Shown here: in pieces, positions 22,190-33,989 of the stretch
How positions within the stretch are numbered: position 1 is the first letter of the stretch
How the letters are laid out: each line of letters starts with the position of its first letter
Translations under genes and position numbers: made by a program
The notes under the pieces: generated by a model
Seen by the model: the letters and a program-made list of their open reading frames with translations, nothing else
Databases searched by the model: none
Told to the model about the DNA's origin: nothing
Source of the DNA: Cristatella mucedo
Taxonomy: Eukaryota; Bryozoa; Phylactolaemata; Cristatellidae
Direction: 5' to 3'
Assembly: GCA_009760855.2 (NCBI GenBank)
Contig: WPIO01000116.1
Location: 1-64,000, forward strand
DNA length: 64,000 bases

Positions 22190-22990
22190 CTTTTGTATGC
22201 TTTTTCAAGCTTTCGTTTAATAGAACTGGCTATTTTAATGTCTGTGGTAAACCATAGGCCGTCTGGGCGGGGGCGAACAGTGCGCTTTTTCAGAGGGGCA
22301 AACTCGTCTAGCGTGTCAGCTAGTGTCGTGTTGAAGCTATCTACCAATGATGACAGATCGGAGGGAGGATTGAGCAGCAGAGGCGAAGCAGATATTCTCG
22401 CACGGACAGCATCGATGTCAAAGGTCATGAGGTTTCGCGATTCACAGGTTACTTTAGAGGAGGATGTGGGCACACACTGTAGATTGAATGGCATCTGCAT
22501 GTGGTCAGATAAGCAGGATTTGGTTATAACTGGTGATAACAAAGTGCAGTTATGTGAGAAAATCTGATCGAGTGTGTGACCCTTGATGTGGGTAGGGCCG
22601 TGCACATGAGCCACAAGAGACAATGAGTCAGTCAAAGCACGAAATTTGGTGCTTAAAGCGTCAGATAAGTTATCAAAGTGAACGTTGAAATCACCCATTA
22701 CGAGGAAGGATCGATTTCTTGCATACAGAATCGAAATGAGATAGGAGAAATCTGAGATAATGGAGGATATGGTACCTGGTAAGTGATAGACTACTGCCAC
22801 TATCGGTAGCTTGTTTTCGGGTGAGACCAAGACAATTGATTCAAAAGACTGCTTCGAGGGTACCGCAAATGGCTTGAAGTTGAATTTCGAGCACACGACA
22901 ATAGCAACTCCAATGCCAGTTTTGATATATCTAGGGGTGTGAAAGAACGAGAAACCAGATGGAGTAGCGTCTTTAATTGTCGGACAGGTT
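22190..22990 (-). mobile_element. LINE-A ORF2, endonuclease part
   Basis: The minus strand encodes the C-terminal half of an apurinic-type endonuclease: PRYIKTGIGVAIVV, VMGDFNVHFDN (catalytic GDFN), then THIKGHTLDQIFS and LSDHMQMPF (catalytic SDH). The frame continues past the ATG at 22896 to about 22985, where the hAT fragment abuts. The linker to the RT (IKRKLEKAYK) ends at the insertion boundary. The 5' part of the element is missing. Confidence 0.9.
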
Positions 22991-25040
22991 ATCGATTTCG
23001 GAGTACAATATTAAGCGACATTTTTCAACAAAGCATGGCGAAGGTACAACAGCCAGACTGGTCAACTTTGAATTGATCCCGTGAACTCGTTGAAGCAGAG
23101 CGTCATCTGACAGCAGTCATTGTTTACAGCAGTCAGCAACAAGTCTGAGGCTTCAGCCAAAGTAAGTTTTTTAATAGCTGAAGGTATAGCTAAGCGGGGG
23201 AGCATTTTCCGATGGTAAACTTGTTAAGGAATGCCTCAGGCTGTTTACTGGTGTGGTCTGTCCAGAAAAGAAGTCAGAACTAGAGAAAGTCTTTCTTTCT
23301 CATCAAACGGTTGCGAGAAGAGTTGACGAGCTCGCATTCAACATATAAGAAAGTCTCACTAAAAGACATGCTGAATGCGAATTTTATTCTCTTTCGCTCG
23401 ACGAAAGCACGGACAATAGCGATACGGCTTAACTGTCGGTGTTTGTACGCGGAGTAACAGGAAAGTTTGTCATTATCGAAGAACTGTTGGATATATGTTC
23501 AATGAAAGGCACTACAAGGGGAGGGATATTTTGGATCAGGTCAAGAGGGTCCTCACAAAATTTAATCTTCCTGAAACTAAATTGATTGGTTTAACCACAG
23601 ACGGAGCCACTTCAATGACAGGTAGACACAATGGATTTTTATCTTTAATGGTAAAATTAGTACCTCACAAAATTGTTAGTCATCACTGCATCATCCACCA
23701 AGAACAGCTATGTGCAAAGGTCTTGAGCATGCAACATGTAATGGACAATGTAGTTTCAACAGTCAATGTGATAAGGTCTCGTGTGCTAAACCACAGACAA
23801 TTTCAGGCTTTCCTTGAAGAGTTGGGATCAGATCATTGTGATGTTATTTAGTTCTGCCAAGTCCGTTGGCTAAGTAGGGCAAACACGTTAGCCAGGTTTT
23901 GGTCACTTCGGGAAGAAATAAAAACATTTATGACAGAAAAGGGAAAAGATGTTGGCTTCCTCGATGACCAGCGGTGGTTGAATGACTTGGCTTTTAGGCA
24001 GACATGACCAAACATCTTGCAGATCTTAATGTCAAACTCCAAGGTAAGGATAAACTGGTCCATAAAATGTATGAGTGTGTTGTCACGTTTGTGCAAAAGC
24101 TGAAATTTTTCCGGAAACACTTAGATCAGAAGAAACTGTTACATTTCACAACACTAGCAACAAGATCGCCTGAAACGCTGGCTCATATGAAGTACTCCAC
24201 TCTTGTTAGCAAACGTGTTGATGAATTCGAAGAGAGTTTTCAGGATTTCCATCAGCATGCGAATGACATGAACATCATTAGTAATCCATTTAATATCGAT
24301 CCCTCTGATGCACCTGATGAATTTCAACTCGAACTAATCTAAATTCATAAAGACAGCAATTTAAAAACTGCTTATGATCAGCATGACCCTGTTACCTTTT
24401 ACCAGCAGTATGTTTCATCAGAGTCTTTTCCTAACCTAGCCAAACATGCTCGTAGGTATATTGCACTTTTTGGCAGCACATATTACTGCGAACAGCTTTT
24501 TTCCAGACTGAAAAATGCGAAAACAAAGACTCGATCCGTTCTCACAGATGAACATTTATCAGGAATCCTTATAATTGCCACCTCCGCTGTTGCAGCAGAT
24601 GTCGACTTTTAATTCAAACAGATACAATGTTAAATATCTCATTGATGCCTCTAGTGCAGAAGACATTGAATACCTGTGGCATTTAATTAATCCGAAGACA
24701 TTAATATTATGTGAGTCCTCGTCATGTAATTTTGTAAGTTTTATAAGTTTCTGTCTTCATGTTAGTAAAATAAAAATCCAAAAGTAAAAGATTGACCATA
24801 ATATCTATCGATTTTTTTCCAGGACACATTAATAAATTTTTATTTTTTATTATTTTTAATTATAATTATGCTAAATAATACTATTGTATTGCGGTTTATT
24901 TATTAAGTATAATAGTAATAGTCTTACTAAATTACGATCTTATTTTCTGATGCGGTCAACTACGCCAATTTACATGTGGCCCCGGACCTTTTAAATTTTT
25001 GAAATGTGGCCCCCCAACGCAGAAAGGTTGGACACCCCTG
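22991..25040 (+). pseudogene. ZBED-type hAT transposase remnant with right terminus
   Basis: Broken frames encode a hAT-superfamily transposase of the ZBED5/GTF2IRD2-like group. In order: the end of a BED zinc finger (NIKRHFSTKHGE, near 23005), SLDESTDNSD (first catalytic Asp region, about 23395-23425), GLTTDGATSMTGRHNGF (second Asp region), HHCIIHQEQLCAK, CQVRW, and the C-terminal dimerisation segment (CEQLFSRLKNAKTKTR). Disabling changes include TAA 23430-23432, TAG 23849-23851, a frameshift near 24000 and TAA at about 24340. The right end, GGTTGGACACCCCTG, stops at 25040 and is the inverted form of the usual CAGGGGTGTCCAACC hAT terminus. The left terminus and N-terminal finger are absent. 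Confidence 0.9.
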
Positions 25041-25089
25041 CACTAAGGCAAGGGCTAATATCGCGGCTAGCCTGAGAGCTGCACCAGTG

Positions 25090-25850
25090 CATTTCCAAAT
25101 TCGTGTTAGGCTACTTCTCAGAATTATTCTAGGTCACCAGTAAGCCTTTTTTAACTGACTTACGATCTTAGGAAATGAGATTAGAACAGCATTGCTGGAT
25201 AAGAAGTCGTTTAACGTTCCTAGGGCACGGTTTTCAGCATTTGTTTCAATGATTTTACGTGACAGTTATGACAATAATATAAAAACAATATATATATATA
25301 TATATATATAAACAATACAATATATATTACAATATACAAAAATATTTAAGCCATATGTCAAATATCCTACTCTTAATGCACTATACAACAGTTGGAAAAT
25401 AAATGTAGCCATTGCTTAGCCGTCAATTTTCAAGTTTCAGCACTCCCTAACCACAAATGCTAGTCACACCGAGATAAAAATGAAGTTGGCCAAAGTTCGA
25501 AGTAGTAATGAGAAGGATTTCGGATTATTCAATTACATCAAGCCCTATCAATGTCATTTACAAATCTTAGCACAAGCAGCAATAAGCAAGAGATCAGGAC
25601 GGTTCAAAGGTCGCCTGCACACAAACCTGCTAAAGCTCGAAAGTACGTTGCTAACAATTTCTTCAAATACTGATTTACCTTTACAACTATCAGTAATTCA
25701 TAAGAACGACGTGATAAATGTATTAGATCGCGTAACATTCTGGACAATAATTGAAACGATGATTTACGTTTGCAGCTATAACATATTAATAATAATAATA
25801 GGCGAAATTAAATTAAAGATGTTCAGTTTAGCCGTCTGAGCATAGGCGAC
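25090..25850 (+). repeat. Repeat B, copy 1
   Basis: About 750 bp that aligns with 35105-35715 in the same orientation (shared GTGTTAGGC, CCTTTTTTAACTGACTTACG, GAACAGCA.TGCTGG). In the second copy it directly follows lectin unit 3. It includes an AT-alternating run at about 25288-25312. Its ORF (25480-25839) matches no family I know. Confidence 0.75.
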
Positions 25851-26014
25851 CCAAATAAGTTAGGCTCATTGACTAACAAAAATATTGTATTGCAGCTATA
25901 AATTCTTAGCTGCGACTTCACGGGCTTTTTTCAAATAAGATCTCGATGGAAACAGTACTGAGTTTCAACCTAAAGGAGCTGAATGTTGTATTACATAAAC
26001 ACATATCATAAAAA

Positions 26015-26802
26015 TTATGCTTTTGATATAGCACCTTCAGAGAACTTGATCTCTTTCTAGCACTTAGCATTTGCTGCTCAGGAAGCACGATTGAATGGTT
26101 AGTGGTAGCATGCCCAGGTTCTGCTTACAAGTGTGGTTTGTGGCAGCATGCACTGTATCAGCATAACATCATAAAAGACGAATCACAGGGGCCCACTGAA
26201 TGCTGTGACAAATGGTAATAATAGGTGTCTTTTTAGTGCAGGTCAGCGAGAATTGGTCACATGTTGCAACTGCGACACTCGCAACAGACAAGCTTAGCTG
26301 CAAAGTTTTGCACGTGCTATAGGCGCCTGAGTGTAGAGACCGGTAGACCAGCAGGCGGTGAGTTACAGACGTCGGGATGTCACAAATCCATATGCCAATT
26401 TGGATTTGTAACTCTGTCTAAACAAGCCCAAATTTTAGAAACTTTATATAGCTGAAAGTAGGCAGACTAGACTGTGAAACAGATGTGGTAATCGAATGAA
26501 AGGTCACTTTGGAAACTAACACCTAGATTTCGTGCCGATTTAACAAGACACGTGGTGGTGGAGACGATTGTGAGCGTTAGCTTTTCTAGTTTCTGAATCT
26601 CTCTAGAATTGCCTATAACTAGTTAGTTTACTTATAAGTTTATATTATCATTTAATTTAGGAAATTTTGCTGCTATCCATAAGCTGCTGCCACCATTACA
26701 AGCAGTAAGGAAGTTTGCAGAATTTGACATACAGGAGGGCTTGGAGTGATCAAAGGCAAGGTACAACTGAGTGTCATCTTCATAGAAGTGAAAGCCTAGT
26801 TT
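26015..26802 (-). mobile_element. LINE-A 3' half, old copy
   Basis: Degraded UTR (CTTCAGAGAACTTGATCTCTTTCTAG hairpin side), C-terminal region and the piece before the YADD motif on the minus strand. More diverged than neighbours. Cut by repeat F at 26803. Confidence 0.8.
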
Positions 26803-26882
26803 TCGTGCTCCGGAGCGAGAGGAGTGAAGAGAGCGGGAGAGAGAGAGATAGAGAGCGAGAGAGAGCGCGAGAGAGAGCGAGC

Positions 26883-26922
<40 letters not shown>

Positions 26923-27147
26923 TAGAGCTGAGGGGATCTTGTGCTCACGTGCTGGAGAACGGCCTGGTCGTTCTCAATTAAATGCCACATGGTAAGTGGA
27001 TACCTCCAGGTTGCCTTGAGTCATGAGCTCTCACACAGCACGCCAATGGTCCAGTGCAGTGGTGTCAGTCCGGCTGGAGCTGAACGACGCTTCTCAGATT
27101 TCAGGCTCCCCAGTTAAACAGCAAATCTAAATAGCTTCAGATTAGAA
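26803..27147 (+). repeat. Repeat F with (GA)n, copy 1
   Basis: A CTCC..AGCGAGAGGAGTGAAG-like head, a (GA)n run at about 26826-26930, then a 200-bp body (CTTGTGCTCAC, AAATGCCACATGGT, GAGCTCTCACACAGCAC) ending CCCCAGTTAAAC. The same structure recurs at 39178-39505. Probably a short non-autonomous mobile element. The class is unknown. Confidence 0.75.
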
Positions 27148-27211
27148 ATGGTAGCCAATCACGCGGGCCAGATTCGCTCACCCCAGAAGTTCAGTATCTG
27201 TGGAAACCGGC

Positions 27212-27432
27212 AAAGGTGCTTATGCGTGCTGACACTGTGCATGCTGCCACTAACCACATTTGCATGCTGACCCTGTGCACGTCAACCCTAACCATGTTGT
27301 TCATGTTTATCAAGCATGATATTACTCACCATTCAATCGGGCTTCCCTTTGCAGCAAATGCGAAGCGCCTAGAAAGAGATTTAGTTCTCTGAGGGCGATT
27401 TATCAAGTCTATTATTATTCGTATTATTATTA
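27212..27432 (+). mobile_element. LINE-A 3' UTR only
   Basis: 3' UTR (GTGCTTATGCGTGCTGACACTG-type start), terminal hairpin and (ATT)n tail. No coding part. Confidence 0.85.
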
Positions 27433-28394
27433 TAAATTTCATCGAACGAACGCTTGTGCAACTTTAGCGCTCCTATTGCTGAGACGTTGCCAGCACCTGA
27501 CGCGGATTGAGCGCGACCTGAAAAATACAATGTGAACATGCAAGTGGCTCATCAGCCATGCCGATCGTCATTCTCTCTTGTTCAAGTAGGATGTCGCGAT
27601 CGGTAGTGTCGGCGACGGCCGATAGATCCTGCATGTCGTGGCTTGGGCAGTGACCCTGAGCCTCGTCCTCGTTGCTGCTTCAGTAGCGTGACTGCATGGT
27701 TATCCAGGGGTGAGAGGGGTTTTGGAGCAGCAATGTCACTTGACTCCAGGCTGGCATTTTATTTGCAAATCATTCTTGTCCAATGCATGCTACAATCTGC
27801 TTAAGGAAAGGAATTTGAGAATCTCTGACATAAAAGGACAATGGAAGCAGGGTAAGAGCTTTTTAGGAACTCCACGAAGCAGACAATTGCTTCATCACGA
27901 CCGGAAGGTTAATAGAAGGGCAGGCCCTACTAAAAAGGAAAGAGCCCTCGTGGCTCTCACCTTGGCTCTCTCGGCCCGGAGGAGCAGCTGCCTGCCACCT
28001 ACGGCTTGGCAGGTGCTAGGTGCCTGCCGCCAACCGGCCTGTCACGCCCCTCTAGCTTACAAACGACGGGCTGCCTCGCGCAAGGGCAAGGTCTGGACCC
28101 CTCCTTCGTGTCATCATCAAGGCAATGCCCACGGCAATGCATGTTTGCATGTAACACGGACCGCAGAGATCTGACACCAACTAAAACTAGCAATGATGAA
28201 ATTGAAACCGAAAGCCGAGCCAACCTTCCAGCCCTGATGCCGTCTTCTCGGGATAACATGATTCTGGCTCAAAGATTTTTTGCTCAAAGCATTTCTCCTG
28301 AGCAGAGAAAATCTAGTCCGAGCCAGTACCTTGCTTGTGCCTGGAAGACATTATTGGGGCAGCGAGTAGTCTTTCAATAAGTCCGGCATAAAGA
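27433..28394. other. Mosaic, mostly unassigned
   Basis: 27555-27630 resembles LINE-C RT DNA on the minus strand (the TIDHEVLLERVRTTIG region). 28130-28275 is repeat D, copy 2, on the minus strand. The GC-rich segment 27930-28120 is open in one frame but shows no known domain. Confidence 0.5.
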
Positions 28395-28399
28395 GCACT

Positions 28400-28640
28400 C
28401 CAACCCCACTCGCATTCACTACTACCACACCATGCTGCCTGTACACTAGAGCTCTTCCAGTCGGTGCAAAAATCGGCAGCCATGTTTGTCTGTCTGCTAC
28501 GAAGGTCTCTATAGCCACATTACACTGATTCTTATTGTGTTGGCTGCCCAGTATCTGCCGATTTTCAGGTTCTGTCACTCAGTGGGGAAGATTCCTCATT
28601 CTCTTGCTCCTACCGACGAACCGATCGGAAATACTTCACA
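28400..28640 (+). mobile_element. Diverged LINE-A-like fragment
   Basis: Broken frames follow the pattern QNSAARLVCR..., HITLI.A.QYLP, IPHSLAPTDE of the LINE C-terminal domain. Much older than the other copies. 28641-28851, beyond it, is unassigned AT-rich sequence. Confidence 0.55.
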
Positions 28641-28851
28641 ATCAGGCATACTAATATCATAATATATGCAATAAATATTAATAAAACTATTAATTAATAA
28701 TTAAAAATCCGGAAATACTTCCTTGACCCCATCCCATTCTTTCCTTTGACTCTGAATTATTGGCTGTGAAACTAAAGAACGAACAAATCTCGGGGGAAGC
28801 CGATAGAGGAGACACAGTGCTTTCACCTCCACGTGAATTTTCCTCTACTGC

Positions 28852-30110
28852 CTAATAATAATAATATTAACAATAATAATGCTAGCAATGGACTTGATAA
28901 AGCGCCCTCAGACAACTCAATCTCTTTCTATGTGCTTTACATTTGCTGCAAAGGGAAATGCAATTGAATGGTAAGTAAAATCATGCTTGAAAAACAAACA
29001 AAATGAATAACATGGTTAGGGGTGACATGCACAGGGTCAGCAGAGTTTTCCACCAGCTGCAATCGCCTGATCGCACATGCCGGTAGGCCAGCATGCAGTG
29101 AGTTGCAGAAGTCGAGACTGGATGTCACGAATGCATAGATAAACTTAGATGTGGTATCATCATCTAAACAAGCCCGAATTTTAGCAATGTTATGTAGCTG
29201 AAAGTAGGCAGACTTGACTGTGGAGCTGATGTGGTCGTCTAACGAGATGTCACTTTGGAACATAACACCTAGATTTCGAGCTGATTCAACTGGAGATATG
29301 CTGGCAGAGCTAATGCTGAGCGTCAGCCTTTCCAATTTCTGAATCACACTGGGTTTGCCCATAACTAGTAAGTTAGTTATATCTTCGTTTAGTTTTAGAA
29401 AATTTGCTGCCATCCATGTGCGAATGATGTCATCAATACATGCAGCAAGTGAGTTGAGAGAATTTGAGGTGCTCGAAGGCTGGCAGGGATCAAAGCAAAG
29501 GTAAAACTGAGTGTCATCCGCAGAGAAGTGAAAGCCTAGATTGTGCTTGGCAATCACATCACCAAGAGGGAGATTATAAACCGTGAAAAGAACTGAACCT
29601 AGCACGGAGCCCTGAGGTACTCTATATTTCAGAGGTACATCAGATGATCTTTGTCCATTCACGTCAATACTATGGAGTCTCCCACTGAGATAGGACCTGA
29701 ACCACTGCAGAGCAGTGCCAGTGATGCCCAGGCGAGATGAGAGGCGCTCTAGAAGAACTTTATGATCGATAGTATCTAAAGCTGCCGAAAGATCGAGCAA
29801 AACAAATAGTGACACTCTACCCCTGTCTGCATTCCTAAGTAGGTCGTTGTATACCCTAAGCAAAGCTGATTCTGTGGAGTGATGAGCTCTAAAGCCAGAC
29901 TGGAACTGACTAGCTAGGTCTAAAGTTTCAGTACATGAGTTCAGCGGGTCCGCCAAGACTGGTTCCAGTGTTTTTATAGGAATTGTAGAAGGGAGACTGG
30001 GCGATAGTCGCTCAAGTTCTCGTGGTCTAGTGTCACTGTCTTGAGAAGTGACCTGACTACAGCTTTTTTGAAAGTTGGTGGGACATGACCTGAGGCTAAT
30101 GACCTTAATG
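28852..30110 (-). mobile_element. LINE-A copy with internal deletion
   Basis: (AAT)n and UTR run from 28852 to 29041, then jump to mid-ORF2 (a deletion of most of the C-terminal region at GGGTCAGC|AGAGTTTT). The 339-codon ORF 28937-29956 keeps DLSAALDTIDH, RVPQGSVLGS and SADD in place of YADD, so the RT catalytic box is mutated. The 5' side joins repeat H. Confidence 0.9.
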
Positions 30111-30520
30111 GTGTAGAAAGAGAGTCAGCTCTTTGTAGACCATATGCAAATTTATTCTTATTATTTGTGATGCATCTGGACAAAAGTTTTTTTAGGGTGC
30201 TACAAAAATGAGATGTTTTTAAATATCTTTTAAATAATATATTAACATTATTTAAATTAAAAATAAGTATAAATTAATCATTAAATCAAAATTTTACTTT
30301 AACATCTAGGCTCAATGAGTAGAACTTTTTGTTTGAAATTAAGAAAGCACCTGATCGGAGAAAGAGTAATCAACCAGTTCGCCTTCTTCAGCCATCGAAT
30401 ATCTGTATACCTGACTGTCTGGCTGGGATTTTTCCAGAGTATATATCAGCGCAGGTACTGATAAAGTACCGTAATGTTTATTTTCAACTTAAATGAACCG
30501 AGTATCTCTTTACTGTGAAT
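30111..30520. repeat. Repeat H, copy 2
   Basis: Matches 12746-13160 in the same orientation and position relative to a LINE-A copy. The pair therefore looks like a duplicated block of about 1.7 kb (11317-13160 and 28852-30520), or a LINE subfamily with a shared 5' junction. 30521-30845, beyond it, shows nothing recognisable. Confidence 0.75.
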
Positions 30521-30845
30521 ACAATAATAAATTGTTGCATTAAACTATTTTACCTTGGTCAGCATTATACCGACTAGCTAATGTCGACTTCGACTGGTGA
30601 TGGATTCTCCACCCTGAGGATTCCCATAACTTTCTCGTCGAACGGATGGAGTGTTAGGAGTGAAGGCATGTCTCATTTTCAAGAATGACTCAGGTTCGGA
30701 TGATGACTAACATTCACAGCTGTGATGATTTAAGATATATCTCACGGGAAGTTGTTGAAGCCTTAATGTATGGGCTTGACAGCAGTACTTCACTTTATCG
30801 TGAAAACTCAGTAGTACATTACTGTTTATATAGACCATAAGCCCT

Positions 30846-30935
30846 CTTTCCATTAAAAAAATTAATAATACATTTGCACTGTGCCTCAGATAACCCAATC
30901 TCTTTCTATGCACTTTATATTTGCTTCAAAGCAAG
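30846..30935 (-). mobile_element. LINE-A tail-only fragment
   Basis: Just the hairpin/UTR end (ATAACCCAATCTCTTTCTATG...), degraded. The following 30936-31324 is unassigned. Confidence 0.65.
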
Positions 30936-31324
30936 CACGATCGAATTAGAGTTTGAGAAGTAAACAATTCTGTTGCAGCCTTAGTTTACAGGCTAAGAAA
31001 TCAACGTGTCCTAATGGTGGCTAAATGGCGTTTACATCGCTCTGGTCAGAATGCAAGTGGTTCCGTTATTGTCACGTCTTTTCCAATTTTAATTTTATAT
31101 GCAATGTTAGTTTTTTCTACGATTGCGGCAATCGAAATTCTGCCGCGGTTGGTAGGATTTTGTTCGGTTTACTGAAAAAGTATGTAGTCATTTTCAGTCT
31201 GCTTGAATTCGAGTGTTCAGGTGCCTTAAGAAATTTGGAAAGAGCTAAGGATTGGAGATTACAATTATTAAGAGGAGATCTGTTGGAATATTTTGACTTA
31301 GATATTCGCTCCCTCACAGCCTTC

Positions 31325-31548
31325 GAGCACCTCAAATTCTCTAAACTCACTAGCTGCATGCATTGATGACATCAGCACATGGATGGCAGCAAATTTTCTA
31401 AAACTTAACGATGATAAAACTAACTTACTAGTTATGTTACCATTCAATTGCATTTCACTTTACAGCAAATGTAAAGCGCCTAGAGAGAGATTAAATTATC
31501 TGAGGGCGCTTTATCAAGTGAATTATTATTATTATTATTATTATTAAG
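31325..31548 (+). mobile_element. LINE-A with large internal deletion
   Basis: About 105 bp of ORF2 (DISTWMAANFLKLNDDKTNLL) joins directly to the last 110 bp of the 3' UTR with hairpin and (ATT)n. The missing middle would be several hundred bases in an intact copy. It abuts the left end of lectin unit 3. Confidence 0.85.
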
Positions 31549-32106
31549 CCTTTACGGGAAGGCGTGATTACATTGGCTGGTCTCACGATCTCGCAGTCTC
31601 CGTGTCTTAAGGAGAGTGCTAGATAATGTGAACAAATCACTCCTCAAGTGCTCTCCCCGATCAATAGTTGCACCCGAAATGGTCTTGAGACAAGTCTCAA
31701 GGGAATATACATAGACTACAGGTGGAGAGCAAAGTTACGTGAGGAAACGGCCAGACGAAAGCGCTTTTATCTGTCAGTGGAAGCATAGGCCGAAATGAAT
31801 TCAGTGAATCGTAAATTATAAATTAGTGACGATTTGTCTTTTGCTAACACTATTGCATTCTAAATTGCACGGGCGACTGTTCTATGCTCACAGCTGACAG
31901 CTTTTGCGATTTTTCTGGTTGTTGTAGAGATCGCAGCGTTATATCAATCTTGCGTAAGATTTAATAAACGTAAGGAGCTCAACAGATTGAATGCATATGC
32001 GACGCAATCATTTCTTTAAGTTGTTGTCAAGTTTGCCACTATTTTTTGTACTTAAGCGCACTAACTATTATTCCATGGCACCGTCACGCTATCGTTTGAT
32101 GCTCAG

Positions 32107-32247
32107 GCACTAATTATGTGTTTGTGAAAGAAAAGATGTCTTGGGAAAAGGCTGAAGGCAACTGTCGCTCTATGGGCATGAGTTTGGTGAGGATTGATAA
32201 TCAGAAAGAGCAGAACTATCTCAAGGTGTACATCAAAGGTAGCCCAG
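32107..32247 (+). CDS. C-type lectin upstream CTLD exon, unit 3
   Basis: A 141-bp phase-1/phase-1 exon after GCTCAG and before GTAATT. It encodes MSWEKAEGNCRSMGMSLVRI, the CTLD first helix with the W..A...C pattern. It is open in the expected frame and splices in frame to 33709 (G|AG, Glu). The preceding exon was not found. The ATG seen upstream of the equivalent exon in unit 2 is absent here (ACTATTGC). Confidence 0.75.
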
Positions 32248-33079
32248 GTAATTACTGCCTCGTCTGCCGCTTACTGTGCTCGAGCTAGTGCCACTCAGCT
32301 CAGCATGTGAGCCCCTGAGCCTCTCACCGTTCCAATCCAGCGCGGCTTTCGTTCTCAGTTCAAAATGGCATTATCTTTACTTTTCTGCTTTATCCATCCT
32401 GGCCTCATTCCTTACTGGTTACTATGACAGCTCTCAATTACTTCTTACAAGAATCTCCTGGGCTTGTCATTATAAGTGGCGCTTCACACTGCCCTGCAAA
32501 GTGTTTTTCTAAAGAAATACAGCCGTAATCAAGATAGGCTGACTGCAGTTGAACTTTGAACTACACAAATTTAAAGTAATGAATAATAGATTCAGTGTCT
32601 TTTTTAAGGAGCGGTGCCATTACCTTCTTATCATTGACGGCTTTGTCAACAGACGTCCTGTCGACCCTGAAAGAAATCTATGTGTTCTATTTTAAAGTGA
32701 TATTGTATTAAACGACCGTATCAGATCCGCAATCAGTTCTTTTTACTTTCAGCTGTATAACGTACAACTTTTTGCTCCATGGCTCCCAGATTTTGGAGCT
32801 CACTCCTACAATCAATGACGTGATGACAACTATTCTCCTGCTGCCGACTATGGCCCATTCTTTGCAGCAGTCCTGAGCTTCTACTTCCACACTAATGACT
32901 ACCTCAACTGCTACCCTGACTCAGCTATGCTTCTCACATTCTCTGTGTTTCGTGAGATGAAGTCTGTTGGCTACCGAAAACGTACCAAAAACTGCTTAGG
33001 CTTTGAGTTCGGTATGCAAAACATTCCTGCGCCACACCCACAAAGTCTTCCTGGGTGTGTGGAGTTTCAGACAGAGATA

Positions 33080-33640
33080 CGATACTTTACATTTGCATTA
33101 CATAGCATTGCTAAAATTTGGGTTTGCTTAGACAGCGATACTACATCTAAATTGATAGATACGTTCGCAGCATCTCGTCTCAACTTTTGTAACTCTCTAC
33201 TAGCGGATCTACCGGCCTGTGCAATCAGGTACATACAGCTGATGAAAACTCTGCATCTAGGCTTGTCTGTCGTGAGCATTGCAGTTGCCTCATCGCACCA
33301 CTTCTCGCTGACCTGCACCGCTTTCAGTCAAGCACAGCATCGGCTTCTATGTTCTGTCATTTACTTTTAGATTCATTCATTTTTTGGCTCCAGCTTGACC
33401 ATCAGATTTACTCGTCCGCCAGGCTAAACATCGTACCACTCGCTTTTCGGAATCTCATCGCTTACCTATACCTCGTACGAACCTTAAATTCTTCGGAGAC
33501 CGAGCCTTTAGTTCGTATTCTGCTTGTTGTCATTGAGCATGCTACCACTAACCGTTAGACCATGCTTCTTTTCCAGCAAATGCAAAGTTCCTAGAAAGAG
33601 ATTTGATTCTCAGAACGCGCTATTCGAATACGTTATTTTA
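33080..33640 (+). mobile_element. LINE-A insertion in lectin intron, unit 3
   Basis: C-terminal LINE-A ORF2 (SRLNFCNSLLADLPACAIRY, FHFLAPA-like region), UTR and a degraded tail. It is absent from the same intron in units 1 and 2 and ends about 70 bp before the splice acceptor at 33708. Confidence 0.85.
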
Positions 33641-33708
33641 TTTTTATTATCAACTTTGTGTCGACTACTGACAGCATCTTACAACTCTGTTTCTTTATTT
33701 TATTACAG

Positions 33709-33989
33709 AGCTCAATGGAAAGTTCTTTTGGATAGGACTTCATGCCATTAGCTACCCCTATATCCGGTACTGGACTTGCGGATTCAAATATATGGGCTAC
33801 TCGTCGTGGGCTCCTAGTCAGCCCAGCTTAGACGGCGACTTCTACTGCACGATTCTCGATCCTGGCTACGATTACTTTTGGAACGACAAAGTCTGCGCTT
33901 CTTCCTTCTCGTCGATCTGCGAGTCGTCGCCCGTCTGCGAGTCGTCTCAGAAATCGCTTGTGAAGACCATAAAAGACTGTCAACATTAA
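33709..33989 (+). CDS. C-type lectin terminal exon, unit 3
   Basis: The acceptor TTTATTACAG precedes 33709. After the split Glu, 92 codons end at TAA 33987-33989. CTLD features: WIGLHA, QPS at the EPN/QPD position, FYCTILD, a canonical WNDKVC, SSICES. A longer tail than in unit 2 has a partly repeated CESS segment and two extra cysteines (PVCESS, KDCQH). It keeps the WND motif that units 1 and 2 have as WNN, so of the three it is the best candidate for calcium-assisted binding, though the QPS triplet lacks the usual Asn/Asp. Confidence 0.8.

Noticed and set aside
27710-28380. 154- and 124-codon ORFs at 27.7-28.4 kb
   Set aside because: They overlap in different frames, cross repeat D, and lack any known motif or splice context.
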